DNA of 64,000 bases from Solwaraspora sp. WMMD791 (GTDB lineage Bacteria; Actinomycetota; Actinomycetes; Mycobacteriales; Micromonosporaceae), in NCBI RefSeq assembly GCF_029581195.1, contig NZ_CP120737.1, positions 4,193,001 through 4,257,000 of the forward strand, in the 5' to 3' direction. Within the stretch, counting starts at the first letter, position 1. Every line of letters begins with the position of its first letter. The notes under the pieces were generated by a model, which saw only the letters and a program-made list of their open reading frames with translations, had not been told where the DNA came from and searched no databases. Positions 32,646 through 43,900 of this stretch are shown here, piece after piece. Made by a program: the position numbers and the translations under genes.

Positions 32646-35201
32646 ATGCTGAAGCTCGCCCTTCGGATGCTGCGCCACCGCATCGGCAGTGCGGTCGCCA
32701 CCCTCGTCGCCCTCACCTGCGGCGTCATGATCCTCATGTCGATGGGCGTGATGGTCGAGTCCGGCATGCGGTTCACACCCGAACCGCAGCGGTACGGCGC
32801 CGCCGACATCCTGGTCGCGGATCGCGACATGACCATCGAGACCACCGAGTTCGGAGAGACGTCCACGGTCACCGTGGACCTGCCCACCGGCGGAAGCGTG
32901 CCGGTCACCCTGGCCGACCGCATCGGGCAGCTGCCCGGCGTGGCGGTCGCCGCCGCCGACCGCTCGATCCAGGCGGTCGTGCCGATCGAGTCTGCCGCGC
33001 CAGGTCAGCAGGCGGCACAGGGGGCGGTCGGGCACGGTTGGAGCAGCGCCGCGCTCACCCCGTACCGGATCGTCGACGGCGACCAGCCGGACACCACCGA
33101 CGAGGTCGCCATCGACGTCCGGCTCGCCTCGACAGCCGGCACCCCACTGCGGCCCGGCGACCAGATTCCGGTCCTCGCCGCCGGCTCGGTGCAGCAGTAC
33201 CGGATCAGCGGCATCGTGGACCGTACCGCCGCCGGTGACACCCCGCCCGCGCTCTTCTTCACCGACGACCACGCCGCCGCGCTCACCGGCAACCCGGACC
33301 GGGCCGGACTGATCGGGATCGTCCTGGCCCGTGGCGCGGACTCGGCCGCCGTGACGGCCGAGGTCGGCCGGCTCGCCGCCGAAGCCGGCGCGACGGTCTA
33401 CACCGGCACCGAACGGGCCGGACTCGAACAGTCCGAGGCGCTCATGGCGGCCGACATGCTGATCCAGCTCGGCTCCGTACTCGGTGGCTACGTCGCCGGG
33501 CTCGTCATGTTCGTCGTCGCCGGAACGATCGGCCTGGCGGTCCGCCACCGCCGCCGCGACCTGGCTCTGTTGCGCGCCGTCGCGGCGACCCCGGGACAGG
33601 TACGGCTGCTGGTCGTCGCCGAGGTCGCGCAGTTGGCCATCGTCGCGGTGGTGCTCGGCATCCCCGCCGGACTGTGGGCGACCGACTGGGTGCACCGGCA
33701 GCTCATGGACCGCGGCTTCATCCCGCACGGCTTCCCGTTCGACGGCGGGGTGCTCACCGCCGTGGCGGTCAGCGTGGCAACCGTACTGGTGGCGGTGTCG
33801 GCGGCGCTGATCGCGGCCCGCCGGACGGTGCGGATCCGGCCGACCGAGGCGCTCGGTGAGGTCGCCGTGGAGCCGGCCCGCAGCAGCCTCCTGCGGCTGG
33901 TCGCCGGTCTGATCGCACTTGGCGGCGGGGTCGCGTTGACCATGTTCACCACCGCGCTACGTGGCCAGGCCGGACTCAGCGCGGCGCTGGGCATGCTGTT
34001 CGTCTTCGTACTCGCCGCCGCACTGCTCGCGCCGTGGATCAACCGGTACGCCGCACAGGTCCTCGGCCCGCTGCTGCGCGCCGTGTGGGGCGACAGCGGA
34101 TACCTGGCGGCGGCCAACCTGCGGGCGAACGCGCAGGGTATGGCGACCGTGCTGACCGCGTTGGTGCTGTCGGTCGGCTTCGGCGGCTCGATCTGGTTCC
34201 TGCAGGACAACCTGGATCGGGAGGCCATCGCCCAGACCCGCGACGGCACGCTGGCCCAGCACACGCTGATGTCGGCGGTCGGGCTGCCGGCGAGCGCCGC
34301 AGCGGACGCCCGCGAGCTGCCCGGCGTCGTCGCCGCCACACCGGTCCGGCGTACCTCGGTGATCCTGCCGGTGATGGGGGGCGCCGAACCCTTCGGCGCC
34401 CAGGCGATCGACCCCGACGGGGCCGACCGGACCATGGACCTGTCGGTCACCGAGGGCAGCCTCGCCGACCTGCGTGGCGACACCGTGGCACTGTCGAACC
34501 TGCAGGCAGCCACCCTGGGTGCGGATCTCGGCGACCAGGTCGAGATCTGGCTCGGCGACGGCACCCCGGTCACGTTGCGGCTGGTCGCCGTCTACGAACG
34601 CGGGCTCGCCTTCGGGGACGTGACCCTTCACCGGGAGACGGTCGACGGCCACACCCCGACCAACCTCGACGACGAGCTCCTGATCCGCACCGAACCGGGC
34701 AACGCCGAGGCCGTCGCCGGGCTCGCCGGCCTGGTCGAGCGGTACCCGGGCAGCGGCCTGATCGACACCGGGGCCGTCGGCGCCCAGCTCGCCACCGACC
34801 TGGCGCTCAGCGCCTGGATGAACAAGCTGGTCATCGGGGTCATGGTCGGCTACGCCGCCCTCGCTGCCGCCAACACCATGATCATGGCGGCGCTGACCCG
34901 GGGCCGCGAACTGGCCCTGCTGCGCCTGGTCGGCGTCACGACCCGTCAGGTCAAGCGGATGGTGCACGCCGAACAGGTCGGCCTGCTCGGCACGTCGCTG
35001 CTCATCGGTGGTGCCATCGCCGCCGTCACGTTGGTCTCGGTGGTCCGGATGATGACCGGACAGCTGATCCCCTACGTCCCGCCGCTCGGCTGGATCTCGA
35101 TCATCGGCGGCACCACGCTGCTCGCGCTGGTCACCACCATCGCCCCCATCAGTGCACTCCTGCGGACGCCGCCGGTCAACAGCATCGGCGTCAAGGAGTG
35201 A
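32646..35201 (+). CDS. FtsX-like ABC transporter permease
   Basis: The 851-residue protein has an N-terminal membrane helix and a large extracytoplasmic domain (about 50-250). A first FtsX core follows (about 270-400, AGTIGLAVRHRRRDLALLRAVAATPGQVRLLVV), then further helices. A second periplasmic-like region (about 500-700) and a C-terminal FtsX core (GRELALLRLVGVTTRQVKRMV) complete it. The duplicated permease architecture is typical of actinobacterial exporters of peptides or lipids. GGAGAGCTGAGCC precedes the ATG and the gene is coupled to the ATPase. Confidence 0.92.
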   Translation: MLKLALRMLRHRIGSAVATLVALTCGVMILMSMGVMVESGMRFTPEPQRYGAADILVADRDMTIETTEFGETSTVTVDLPTGGSVPVTLADRIGQLPGVAVAAADRSIQAVVPIESAAPGQQAAQGAVGHGWSSAALTPYRIVDGDQPDTTDEVAIDVRLASTAGTPLRPGDQIPVLAAGSVQQYRISGIVDRTAAGDTPPALFFTDDHAAALTGNPDRAGLIGIVLARGADSAAVTAEVGRLAAEAGATVYTGTERAGLEQSEALMAADMLIQLGSVLGGYVAGLVMFVVAGTIGLAVRHRRRDLALLRAVAATPGQVRLLVVAEVAQLAIVAVVLGIPAGLWATDWVHRQLMDRGFIPHGFPFDGGVLTAVAVSVATVLVAVSAALIAARRTVRIRPTEALGEVAVEPARSSLLRLVAGLIALGGGVALTMFTTALRGQAGLSAALGMLFVFVLAAALLAPWINRYAAQVLGPLLRAVWGDSGYLAAANLRANAQGMATVLTALVLSVGFGGSIWFLQDNLDREAIAQTRDGTLAQHTLMSAVGLPASAAADARELPGVVAATPVRRTSVILPVMGGAEPFGAQAIDPDGADRTMDLSVTEGSLADLRGDTVALSNLQAATLGADLGDQVEIWLGDGTPVTLRLVAVYERGLAFGDVTLHRETVDGHTPTNLDDELLIRTEPGNAEAVAGLAGLVERYPGSGLIDTGAVGAQLATDLALSAWMNKLVIGVMVGYAALAAANTMIMAALTRGRELALLRLVGVTTRQVKRMVHAEQVGLLGTSLLIGGAIAAVTLVSVVRMMTGQLIPYVPPLGWISIIGGTTLLALVTTIAPISALLRTPPVNSIGVKE

Positions 35202-35296
35202 CCGTCAGCCAGTCCACCGCAGGCTCCGACGAATCGTCGTCGGCTCCGTGGATCGGCGCACCGTGCGCCCGGTCCGAACACTCACCAGGAGGTTCC

Positions 35297-36619
35297 ATGT
35301 CACCGCAACACGCCGACAGGTCCGGTTCCGACAAGGGCACCGTCACCACCCCGGACGACAGCACCGACACCGACACCGTCCCGGGCGACAGCACCCGCAC
35401 CAGCAACGGCAACGGCACCGGCACCGGCACCGGCACCGGCACCGGCACCGCGACGCCGCGCAAGCAGTTCGGGTTCGGTCGCCGCAGCGCCGCCGCGCTG
35501 GCGCTCGTCGCGCTGGCCGGGATCGCCGGCATCGGCATCCAGTACGCGGACGCCGCACAGGCCCACCGCCCGAAGAAGGACACCATCCAGACCAGCCTGG
35601 ACGCGCTGGTCAAGGCGGGCGTCGCGCCGGGGGCGCTGGTCTCGGTACGGGACAGCAAGGGCCGCGTCACCAACTACACCGCCGGCGTCAACGACCCACG
35701 GACCAGGGCGAAGGTGCCCACCGACGGGTACGTGCGGATGGCGAGCAACACCAAGATGTACACCTCGGTCGCCGTCCTGCAGCTCGTCGACGAGGGCAAG
35801 GTGAAGCTGGACGAGCCGATCGAGACGTACCTGCCGGGGCTGGTCCGTGGCGAGGGCTTCGACGGACGCACCATCACGGTCCGCCACCTGCTGAGCATGA
35901 CCAGCGGCCTGCCGGAGTACGAACTGCCGGACGTCTCCGTGTGGGGCCAGACGTACTACGAGCCACGTGACATGCTCGACTCGGCGTTCTCCCAGCCGGC
36001 GCACGCCCCGGCTCCCGGCGGGCAGGTGCAGTACCGCAACGCCAACTACATCGTTGCCGGCCTGCTGGTGCAGAAGGTCACCGGTCGCCCGCTTGCCGAA
36101 GTGATCACCAACAAGATCCTGAAGCCGGCCAAGCTGCACGAGACGTACTGGCCGAGTGTCGGTGACAAGACGATCCGCCAGCCGCACGCCAAGGGCTACC
36201 TGCCGGATCCGGAGACGATGAAGTGGGTCGACACCACCCAGGTGGACCCCTCCATCTCCTGGGCGGCTGGCCAGATGATCTCCACCCCGAGTGACCTCAA
36301 CAAGTTCCTGGTGGCGCTGCAGAACGGGAAGCTGATCACGCCGGCGACCCTGGCCGAGATGCGCGACGGCAAGGCCTTCCAGCCCGGTGGCGAGGCCTTC
36401 CCGGACCTGGTGTGGCACTACGGTCTCGGGGCCACCGGGTACGACCTCTCCTGCGGCGGTCGGGCCTGGGGGCACGGCGGCGACATCGACGGATACTCCA
36501 GCCGTACCGCCATCACCGCCGACGGTCGCGCCGTGACCCTCGTGGTGACCGCCACGACCAACGAGGGCATCTTCAAGGTCCTGGACGCGTTCGACGCCGC
36601 CCTGTGCGCCGACAAGTGA
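35297..36619 (+). CDS. Serine hydrolase, beta-lactamase class C-like, membrane-anchored
   Basis: The 440-residue protein has a long low-complexity N-terminus including a (GT)n run encoded by GGCACC repeats. A membrane/signal helix follows (64-82), then a beta-lactamase-related domain with SNTK (Ser150, Lys153), a YxN-type motif in QYRNANY and a late HGGDIDGY. This family includes D-alanyl-D-alanine carboxypeptidases and esterases. CAGGAGGTTCC precedes the ATG. It lies next to the exporter and a close paralogue, which suggests peptidoglycan protection or remodelling under control of the two-component system. Confidence 0.9.
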   Translation: MSPQHADRSGSDKGTVTTPDDSTDTDTVPGDSTRTSNGNGTGTGTGTGTGTATPRKQFGFGRRSAAALALVALAGIAGIGIQYADAAQAHRPKKDTIQTSLDALVKAGVAPGALVSVRDSKGRVTNYTAGVNDPRTRAKVPTDGYVRMASNTKMYTSVAVLQLVDEGKVKLDEPIETYLPGLVRGEGFDGRTITVRHLLSMTSGLPEYELPDVSVWGQTYYEPRDMLDSAFSQPAHAPAPGGQVQYRNANYIVAGLLVQKVTGRPLAEVITNKILKPAKLHETYWPSVGDKTIRQPHAKGYLPDPETMKWVDTTQVDPSISWAAGQMISTPSDLNKFLVALQNGKLITPATLAEMRDGKAFQPGGEAFPDLVWHYGLGATGYDLSCGGRAWGHGGDIDGYSSRTAITADGRAVTLVVTATTNEGIFKVLDAFDAALCADK

Positions 36620-36639
36620 CCGCCGCCGACAGGTAACCG

Positions 36640-36690
36640 CTGCCGGGTAGCTGACCCGCCGCCGGGTAGCTGACCCGCCGCCGGCATCTG
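36640..36690 (+). repeat. Short tandem repeat after first hydrolase gene
   Basis: A roughly 19-base unit (GCCGGGTAGCTGACCCGCC and variants) is repeated two to three times between the two hydrolase genes. Confidence 0.6.
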
Positions 36691-36698
36691 ACCGCCGC

Positions 36699-36731
36699 CC
36701 CTGCCGGGATGCACCGCGCATCCCGGCAGGG
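36699..36731 (+). terminator. Strong hairpin between the two hydrolase genes
   Basis: CCCTGCCGGGATG (36699-36711) and CATCCCGGCAGGG (36719-36731) are perfectly complementary over 13 pairs with a seven-base loop. It lies 32 bases before the second hydrolase start, so it may end most transcripts or stabilise the upstream mRNA. No U-tract follows. Confidence 0.75.
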
Positions 36732-36762
36732 CGGCACCCCCCGAGTCAAGGAGTTGCACACC

Positions 36763-37944
36763 ATGTCCCCATCAGTCTGCCTACCGGACCGGTCCACCCG
36801 GTCGCGCCGCCGGCTCGTCACCATGGCGACGGCCGCCGCGATCGCGGCGGGCGGGCTCGCGGCCGCCGGCCCGGTCGGCACCGCCCAGGCCGAGACCCGC
36901 CCCGACGCCATCGCGCAGCGCATCGAAAAGCTCGTCGGCCCCGACCGGCACCCCGGGGCGCTGGCCGCCGTCCGGGACCAGCGCGGCCGGACCCGCCACT
37001 ACACGGCCGGCGTCGGCGACCTGCGTACCGGCACGAAGGTGCCGACCAACGGTCAGATACGGATCGCCAGCAGCAGCAAGATGTTCGCCTCCGTGATCGT
37101 GCTGCAGCTCGTCGGCGAAGGCAAAGTGGACCTCGACGGGTCGGTCGAGACGTACCTGCCGGGTCTGGTGCGCAGCCCCGGCGTGGACCCGGAGGCGATC
37201 ACCGTCCGCCAACTGCTGCAGCACACCAGCGGTCTGCCGGACTACCTCGACGCGATGTTCCAGGGCGTGGCCGACATCCCGCCGTACCAGCACATCTACT
37301 TCGAGCCCCGGGACCTGCTCGACATGGCCAACGGCAGGCAAGGCCAGCCAGCCGGCACCTGGGCCTACAGCAACACCAACTATCTGCTGGCCGGCCTGAT
37401 CGCCCAACGGGTCACCGGCCGCCCGTTCAACGAGCTGGTCACCACCCGGATCATCGAGCGGATCGGCCTGCGGGACACGTACGCGCCCGGCGTCGGCGAG
37501 GAAGGCATCCGGGGCCGGCACCCCAAGGGTTACCAGCTCGATCCGGCCGTCGACCAGCTGCTCGACTTCACCCGGATGGACCCGAGCTGGGGGTGGGCCG
37601 CCGGACAACTGATCTCCACTCCGGCTGACCTGAACACGTTCCTGCGGGCGCTGCTCGACGGCAAGCTGCTCAAGCCGGCGCAGCTGGCCGAGATGCGCAC
37701 CACCGTCGCCATCCCGGAGACGAGCCTTGCGTACGGGCTCGGTCTCTTCCGCACCCCGTTGAGCTGCGGCGGGTTCGCCTGGGGCCACGGTGGCGACATC
37801 CCCGGCTACTCGAACGCCAACGGCGCCACCGACGACGGTCGCGCGGCGACGCTGGCGGTCACCTCGCTCACCGGGTCGGTGACGGACAAGTCCGTCGCCG
37901 CCGAGCGGGCCGCGCTCGTCGACGCCGCGCTCTGCGCGAAGTGA
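36763..37944 (+). CDS. Secreted serine hydrolase, beta-lactamase class C-like (paralogue)
   Basis: The 393-residue precursor has a signal peptide (RRRLVTMATAAAIAAGG..., cleavage after AQA near 43). The catalytic domain carries SSSK (Ser103, Lys106), the YSNTNY motif and HGGDIPGYSN. It resembles the upstream hydrolase throughout the catalytic part, so the pair is a tandem duplication with one anchored and one released form. AAGGAG lies upstream of the ATG. Both probably act on the cell wall or a wall-derived peptide. Confidence 0.9.
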   Translation: MSPSVCLPDRSTRSRRRLVTMATAAAIAAGGLAAAGPVGTAQAETRPDAIAQRIEKLVGPDRHPGALAAVRDQRGRTRHYTAGVGDLRTGTKVPTNGQIRIASSSKMFASVIVLQLVGEGKVDLDGSVETYLPGLVRSPGVDPEAITVRQLLQHTSGLPDYLDAMFQGVADIPPYQHIYFEPRDLLDMANGRQGQPAGTWAYSNTNYLLAGLIAQRVTGRPFNELVTTRIIERIGLRDTYAPGVGEEGIRGRHPKGYQLDPAVDQLLDFTRMDPSWGWAAGQLISTPADLNTFLRALLDGKLLKPAQLAEMRTTVAIPETSLAYGLGLFRTPLSCGGFAWGHGGDIPGYSNANGATDDGRAATLAVTSLTGSVTDKSVAAERAALVDAALCAK

Positions 37945-37965
37945 CCCGTACCGGCTGAGGGCGGT

Positions 37966-40900
37966 TCAGCAGCGGACGAGTTCGTCGATCAGCGTCCAGT
38001 GTCCGTCCTCGATCGGCCGACCGTCGTCGAGGTTCAGCAGTTGCCGTACCGCCGTGGTCAGACTGTCCTCGGTGATCCGCTGCGGGTCGTTGCCGGCCCG
38101 CAGCGGAGCCGCGACCAGCTTGACCATCGTCCACAGCCGCCGGGTCTCGACCTGGTCGAGGTCGCCGAACATCTGCTCCGCCAGTACGGCGGTCCGCGTG
38201 ATCGCCGTGCTGGCGACGCTGGCGTCCAGGCCGGCCAGGGCGGCCCGGTCTGCCAGGTCCCGCCGGACCGACTCCGCCAGATGCGCCGTCGGCTCCGGCG
38301 GGACCATACTGGCCGTTGTGTCCCGGGGTGCCAGCGTCACCGACCGGGGAGAGTCGAGGAACGCCTGGGCCGCCGATGACGCAGGGTCGGGCAGCTGTTC
38401 GGCAACCTCGGGGACCGTTCCGGAAACACCGTCGGGGACCGTGCCGGTGACCGCCTCGGCGGCCGTCGTGGCAACGGGTTCAGGGACGGTGCCGGGCACC
38501 GCCTCGACGATCTCCACGTGCGGTGGCGGGGGCGATGGTCCGCCGAGCAGTTCCTGCATGTGGGCCACGCCGTCAGCCTTGAACCAGGCCCCACGGTCTT
38601 CGCGGTACCACCGCCAGATCCGCCCGGGAGCGTCGAACCCGGCCCTCGTCGGCACGACCACCTGCACGCTGAGCGACCGGTGCAGGTAGCGGGCGAGTTT
38701 GCGCAGGTGTGCCGCGCCGCTGGTGCCGGAGAGCTCCGCCGGATGTTTCGGCAGCAGCAGAATGTCCTGGCGGCTCCAGCCGACGGTGTGCTGGATCTGC
38801 GCCGCCACCGCCTGCGGATCGTCGATCTGCTGGCCACCCAGATGGACCGTGCCGGTCGAATCGATGTCGACCACGACGGTGGTGACGCCCGGGTGGTGCG
38901 GCAACGTCTGCGGGTCCAGCGGGGTCAGGTCGGTGGCCCGGGTGGACTCGACGACCAGGATTTCACCGTCGTGCAGAGCCGTGGTGCGCGGGTGCGTCGG
39001 CGGCCCGACCAGCGGTACGGCCTCCGGCAGCTTCAGTGCCTTGGCCGCAGCCGCCGTTACGGTGATCACCGCCGCGTTGCTGACCGTCAGGTCGATCGTG
39101 ATCGGCTGATGGACGGTGTGCGTCCCCGTGATCCGGAAGGTTCCGCTCGAGACGAGGTAGACGTACCCCTCGGTCTTGTCCTCGTGGGTGTGTTCGACGG
39201 TGCTCGACACCGTCAGCGGATCTGGCCTCTCCGTACTCGACGCCAGCTTGGTCTGCAGGAACTCCTGATCGCGACTGTTGGTGACGGTGGTGCCGGTCTC
39301 CGTCTCGTCGCCGAGTTCCCGCACGCTCTCGTTGGTGAGTTTGACCGAGTAGAGGTACGTCAACGTGTGCGGCAACAGCTGGACGGTCGGTTCGGCGATC
39401 AACAGGTGACTCAGCCCGGGGATCCTGACCCCGCCGGGTTGCAGGATACGGTCGCCGAGCCCGAGCAGCACCGCCGGGACGACCTGCGTGGCCAGGTGGC
39501 CCTGAGTGCCCGGAGCCAGCCAGTACGGCGGGTGGGGCAGTCGGTCGGTGTGCCGGAACACCGTGTTCTGCACACCCCGGACGGCCGCCGCCAGCATCGA
39601 CCGGTCGACGGTCAGGTCGTTGAGCAGCACCTTCGACCTGACCTTGCCTCCGATGGCCCCGAGACGCCGCGCCGACAGGTCGTAGTACGGCAACAGGTCG
39701 GCCGGCCGGCGATCCCGGTAGACGACGACCTGGGTCACCGCGCTGCCGACCGGCAGCATCGGGATGTCGGTGGTCAACGCGGTCGGGTAGTGCAGCCGCA
39801 GCGTCCCGGGCAATGTACGGGTCTGTGCCGGCTGAGGTCGTTGCCGCGCCCACCAGGTGGTGATCGGGCCGGCCTGTCCGAGACTCATCCAGACCACCAT
39901 CTCCGGTGGGCTGGACACCGTGGCGACCCGAATGGTGAAGGTCCACGGGTGGGTGTACTCCTCGAACCCGACGTACTTGCGAGAGTCGGTGTCCGCCTTG
40001 TTCGCCTTGTCGTCGATCTTGAGACGTTCCTGCTGACGGTCGGACTTCGACACGGCCACGGTCCGTACCCGGTTCCGGCCCACCGACCTGCCGAACAGCC
40101 GGACCGCCACTCCGAGGGCCTCACCTGATCCGGGCACGGACAGGCCGCCGCCTCGGCTCCACTCGAAGCCCCGGCCGCGACGATCGTCGCTCTGGACGCC
40201 GCCCTGGTGGTAGGTGTCCGACTTCTCCTTGGCCGGCAGGCTGCCGATGTGCGTCCCCTGGCCCATCCGAGCGGTCACCGTGACCACGTCGACGGTCCAC
40301 CCGTACCAGGTCTTGCGCGGCAGCAGCAGCTGCAGGGCGCCGTTGGCCCCGAGGTACGGGGCGAGGACGTGCAGGGCGTCGGCCTCCAACAACATGGCCA
40401 GTTTGTCCTGCCGTCGGGCGACGACGCTCCACGCCTGGCTGGTCCCGGTGACGTGGGGCAGCAGGGTGAGCACCGTCGGCATGACGTCGTCGGCGTTGCT
40501 CAGCTCCACCACGTCGCCGAGGCCGAGCGACTGGCCGGAGGCGACCGTCGGCGGAAGGTAGCGCCGGGCCTGGCCGACCGTCGTCTCGCTGGTCGTCGTC
40601 TCGCTGGTCGTCGTCTCGCTGGTGGACACGAACTGGCCGGCGAGTGCTTCGGTGACCGTACCGGTGAGCGCCGGCGCGGGCAGGTTGTACCGGTCGGGGA
40701 AACGCAGCGTCTCGGTTCGTAGCAGGACGGCGGTCATCGACCCGGCCGGGACGAGCCTCGTCTCGGTGACCATCGTGTCGTCGACGCCCTTGCGGGTCGC
40801 CCGCACCTCGAGGACGGTGTGGAACTGGTACAGGTCGCTCGCGGTGCTGTCCTTGGCGGACCGGCGGTTGACACCGCTGATGCCGTGACCCGACGTATGG

Positions 40901-43900
40901 TCCCAGAGGGTGAACGCCACCTGGCCGCCGTAGGTGCCGGTCAGCCCGATGGCGGTGCCGTCCCGCTCACCCCGCAGCCCGAGGGTGGCGAGCAGCCGCC
41001 AGGGCCACTTGATCTTGTACGCCGTAGACGTGTCGAGACTGCTGTTGACGTCCTTGACGTTCTCCGGACCGCCGCTGAACTGGGAGCCCCGCCGCAGGTC
41101 GACATCCGTCAACGCTTTCACCGGGTCGCGCAGGATGTCGACCGGACGCGCCCGGTACAGCCGGCGATGAACCGTCAGGTACCACGACGTGCCGTCGGCG
41201 GCGGTGAACAGGCCCAGGTAGGTCGTGCCGGACGGGCTCAAGGCGTTCGCCGGCCCGTACAGGTTCACCACCCGCACGCCGGTCGTGACCGTGTCCTTGT
41301 CGATCTGGGTGATGTCGATCTCGTCGGGATAGCCGAGCAGCTCGGCGATGGCCCCCGCCACTGCGGCGGTCTTCGGCGGGGTCAGCGGAGTCGAGCCTGG
41401 CGGCAGCTTCACCTCCGGGCCGGGGTCGGCGAGATCGAGTACGCCGAGCTGCGGCAGGGCGTCGACCCGGTCGCTGTCGAGCCGCCCGATCGTCGTGACC
41501 GTGCTCTCGATCGAGGTCTCCGTCAGCTGCGGGTCCTCTGTGCCCGTCAGGTCGAGCACCAACGTCTCCACGCGCAGACGTACGGCGTACCTGCCGCGCA
41601 CCCCCGCACCGGTCAACTTGATCCGCCGGTTCCCCCGATAGCCGACCATCGCACTGTCGGAGTTCGCTTGGCTGAACGTCAGGTCCGTGCCGACGTTGAA
41701 TCCGCCCTGCACCCGCCAGTCGAGAACCGGACCGAACTTCTTCCGCCCGATGACCGTACCGTCGACGCCGATCTGCTGACTGGTGGTCACGCCGGTACGG
41801 GTGACCAGCTTCCCGCCGTACTTGGCCGACGAGTCGATGGTGAGCTTGTCGTCGGACCGGGCCGATCCGGCGACGCCGAACAGGGACTGATCGGTGACGT
41901 TCCCCTTCTGATCGACCCAGAACTCGACATGCACCAGGTACGTACCGAGTTCGTACGACGCCTGCAGGCCGCCGTCGACCGCCTTGCCATGCCCGGTGAG
42001 CAGGGCGCTACCCGAGAAGTGGGCCGCGAAGTGGCGCTCCATGGCGGCGATCTCGACCGGTGACACGGCGTTCCCCTTGATGAACCCCTCGAGGGCCTCC
42101 CGGATCGAAGCCAGCACTGCCGGGAACACCTGTTCCACCTTGGCGATGCCGGTGACCATCGGCAGCACGGTGAACGGCTGCTGAACACCGGTCTGCGCCG
42201 GGGTCAGGAACGTCAGCGGGGTCAGGGCGCTCGTGCTTCCGGCCTCGTCCCGGGCGGCGGCGAGGAACGTGCGGGCCGGCCCCGTGAAGCGCCACCTGGC
42301 CCCGACCTCGGGGGTGACGACCACCGTCGCGGTCAGCGACCTGTTCATCAGCAGCGCGTCGGTCGTCCGTTCCACCACGGCTTTCTGCGCGTGCTGGCTG
42401 GCGTCGCTGACGTTGATCGCCTTCGCCGTCGCGCCACCGAGAACGCCGCGGACGACGCCGCGACCCGGGGTCTCGACGTCCCCGGTCTGTGGATCGGTCA
42501 TCTCGTTGATCCCGAACCCACTACCGACGCTCGCGGCCAGTTGGGCGCTGCTGCCGTTGCCGTCCTTGCCGGCGGCCTTCGTCCCGCCCAGCGAGTCCAG
42601 TCGTAGGATCGTGTTCGACATCCGGTCGATCGCCCAGGTGTGCGGCGAGGAGCTGGTGTCCTGTGGCGTCAGCGTCAGCGTCAGCTGGTCGGTGCGCGAC
42701 CGGCCGTCGAGCGTGTGCGGTACGGACAGCAGCAGCGCCCCGGACGCGAGGTCACGCGGATGGTGGGTCAGCGTACGTTCGCTGAGGAACTCCGCGATGG
42801 ACCTCAGCACCTCGGGGCGGGCCCGTCGCCGATGCACCACCCCGTCGGCGTCGGTGGTGTCCGAGTGGTAGTGGTCCAGCAGTTTCGATCTGATGACGCC
42901 GAGGTCGACCGACACGACCTTCTTCCAGGCACCGTCGAGATCGCCGGTGACGGTGCCCGGCGACAACTGGTCCTGCTCACCGTCGGGAGCGCGCAGCCCG
43001 CTCAGGTCCGGGACCAGCGTCTCCTTCAGGTAGCGGACGGTGAGCTGCTTGCCGATCAGTACCGACCTCGCAGCCTCCGCACTACCGATACGACGTACGG
43101 TGATCCGGGGTTCGGGGTAGTCGAAGTAGCCGGGCGTCTTGAAGCTCTTGATGGAGGTGGCGTACTCCGCCATCGTGGTCACCGACTGCCCGGTGCTGGT
43201 GGTGACTGCGGCGGTCGCCGTCACGGCCGCCACCACGCCGCTCTCCGGCGGCAGCCCGATCGCCGGGGTCGACGCCGATGCGGTCTGGCTGGCGGCGGTG
43301 GCGGACTTCGGCGCCGCCCGCGCTCCGTACGGCACCGCGAAGTTGACCTCACCGGCCTTGTACCCGGGCTTGGCGACGGACGGGCCGAGCTTCAGCCGTA
43401 CCTCGTACATGTTGCCGCCGGACGACACCACGTCGCCGCTGTTCGCCAGGTTACGCAGATAGTGGTCGTCGGTCAGGTCGGCGGCCAACTGGCGGGCCAC
43501 GGACGGCGACAGCGACGTGAACCGGACGACCTGGGCGGCGAAGTCGCCGAGGTCGCGCAGGCCGGAGTCGAACTGCCCGTCGCCCAACGCGTCGAACTGC
43601 TGGGCATGCGCCGGCGGCCCGAACGTGATCCCGCGACGCTCACCGGCGAAATCGACGTAGCGCTGCACCAGCTCGGGCCAGTGCCGCCGATCGACGGACC
43701 GCAGACCCTCGCTGAACGCATCGGACAACTGCACCAGGCGGGTGCCCTCCGGCAGGGTGGCGAGTATCGCCGGATCCAGCGTTCCAGGGTTGTTCACCAG
43801 CAGCACGACAAGGTCGGCGCCCTTCCCCGGGGCCTCCTGCCCGATGATTTCGTGGAGCTGGCGTGGCTCGTCCCTACCTGCCTCGACGACCTCGCCGGAC

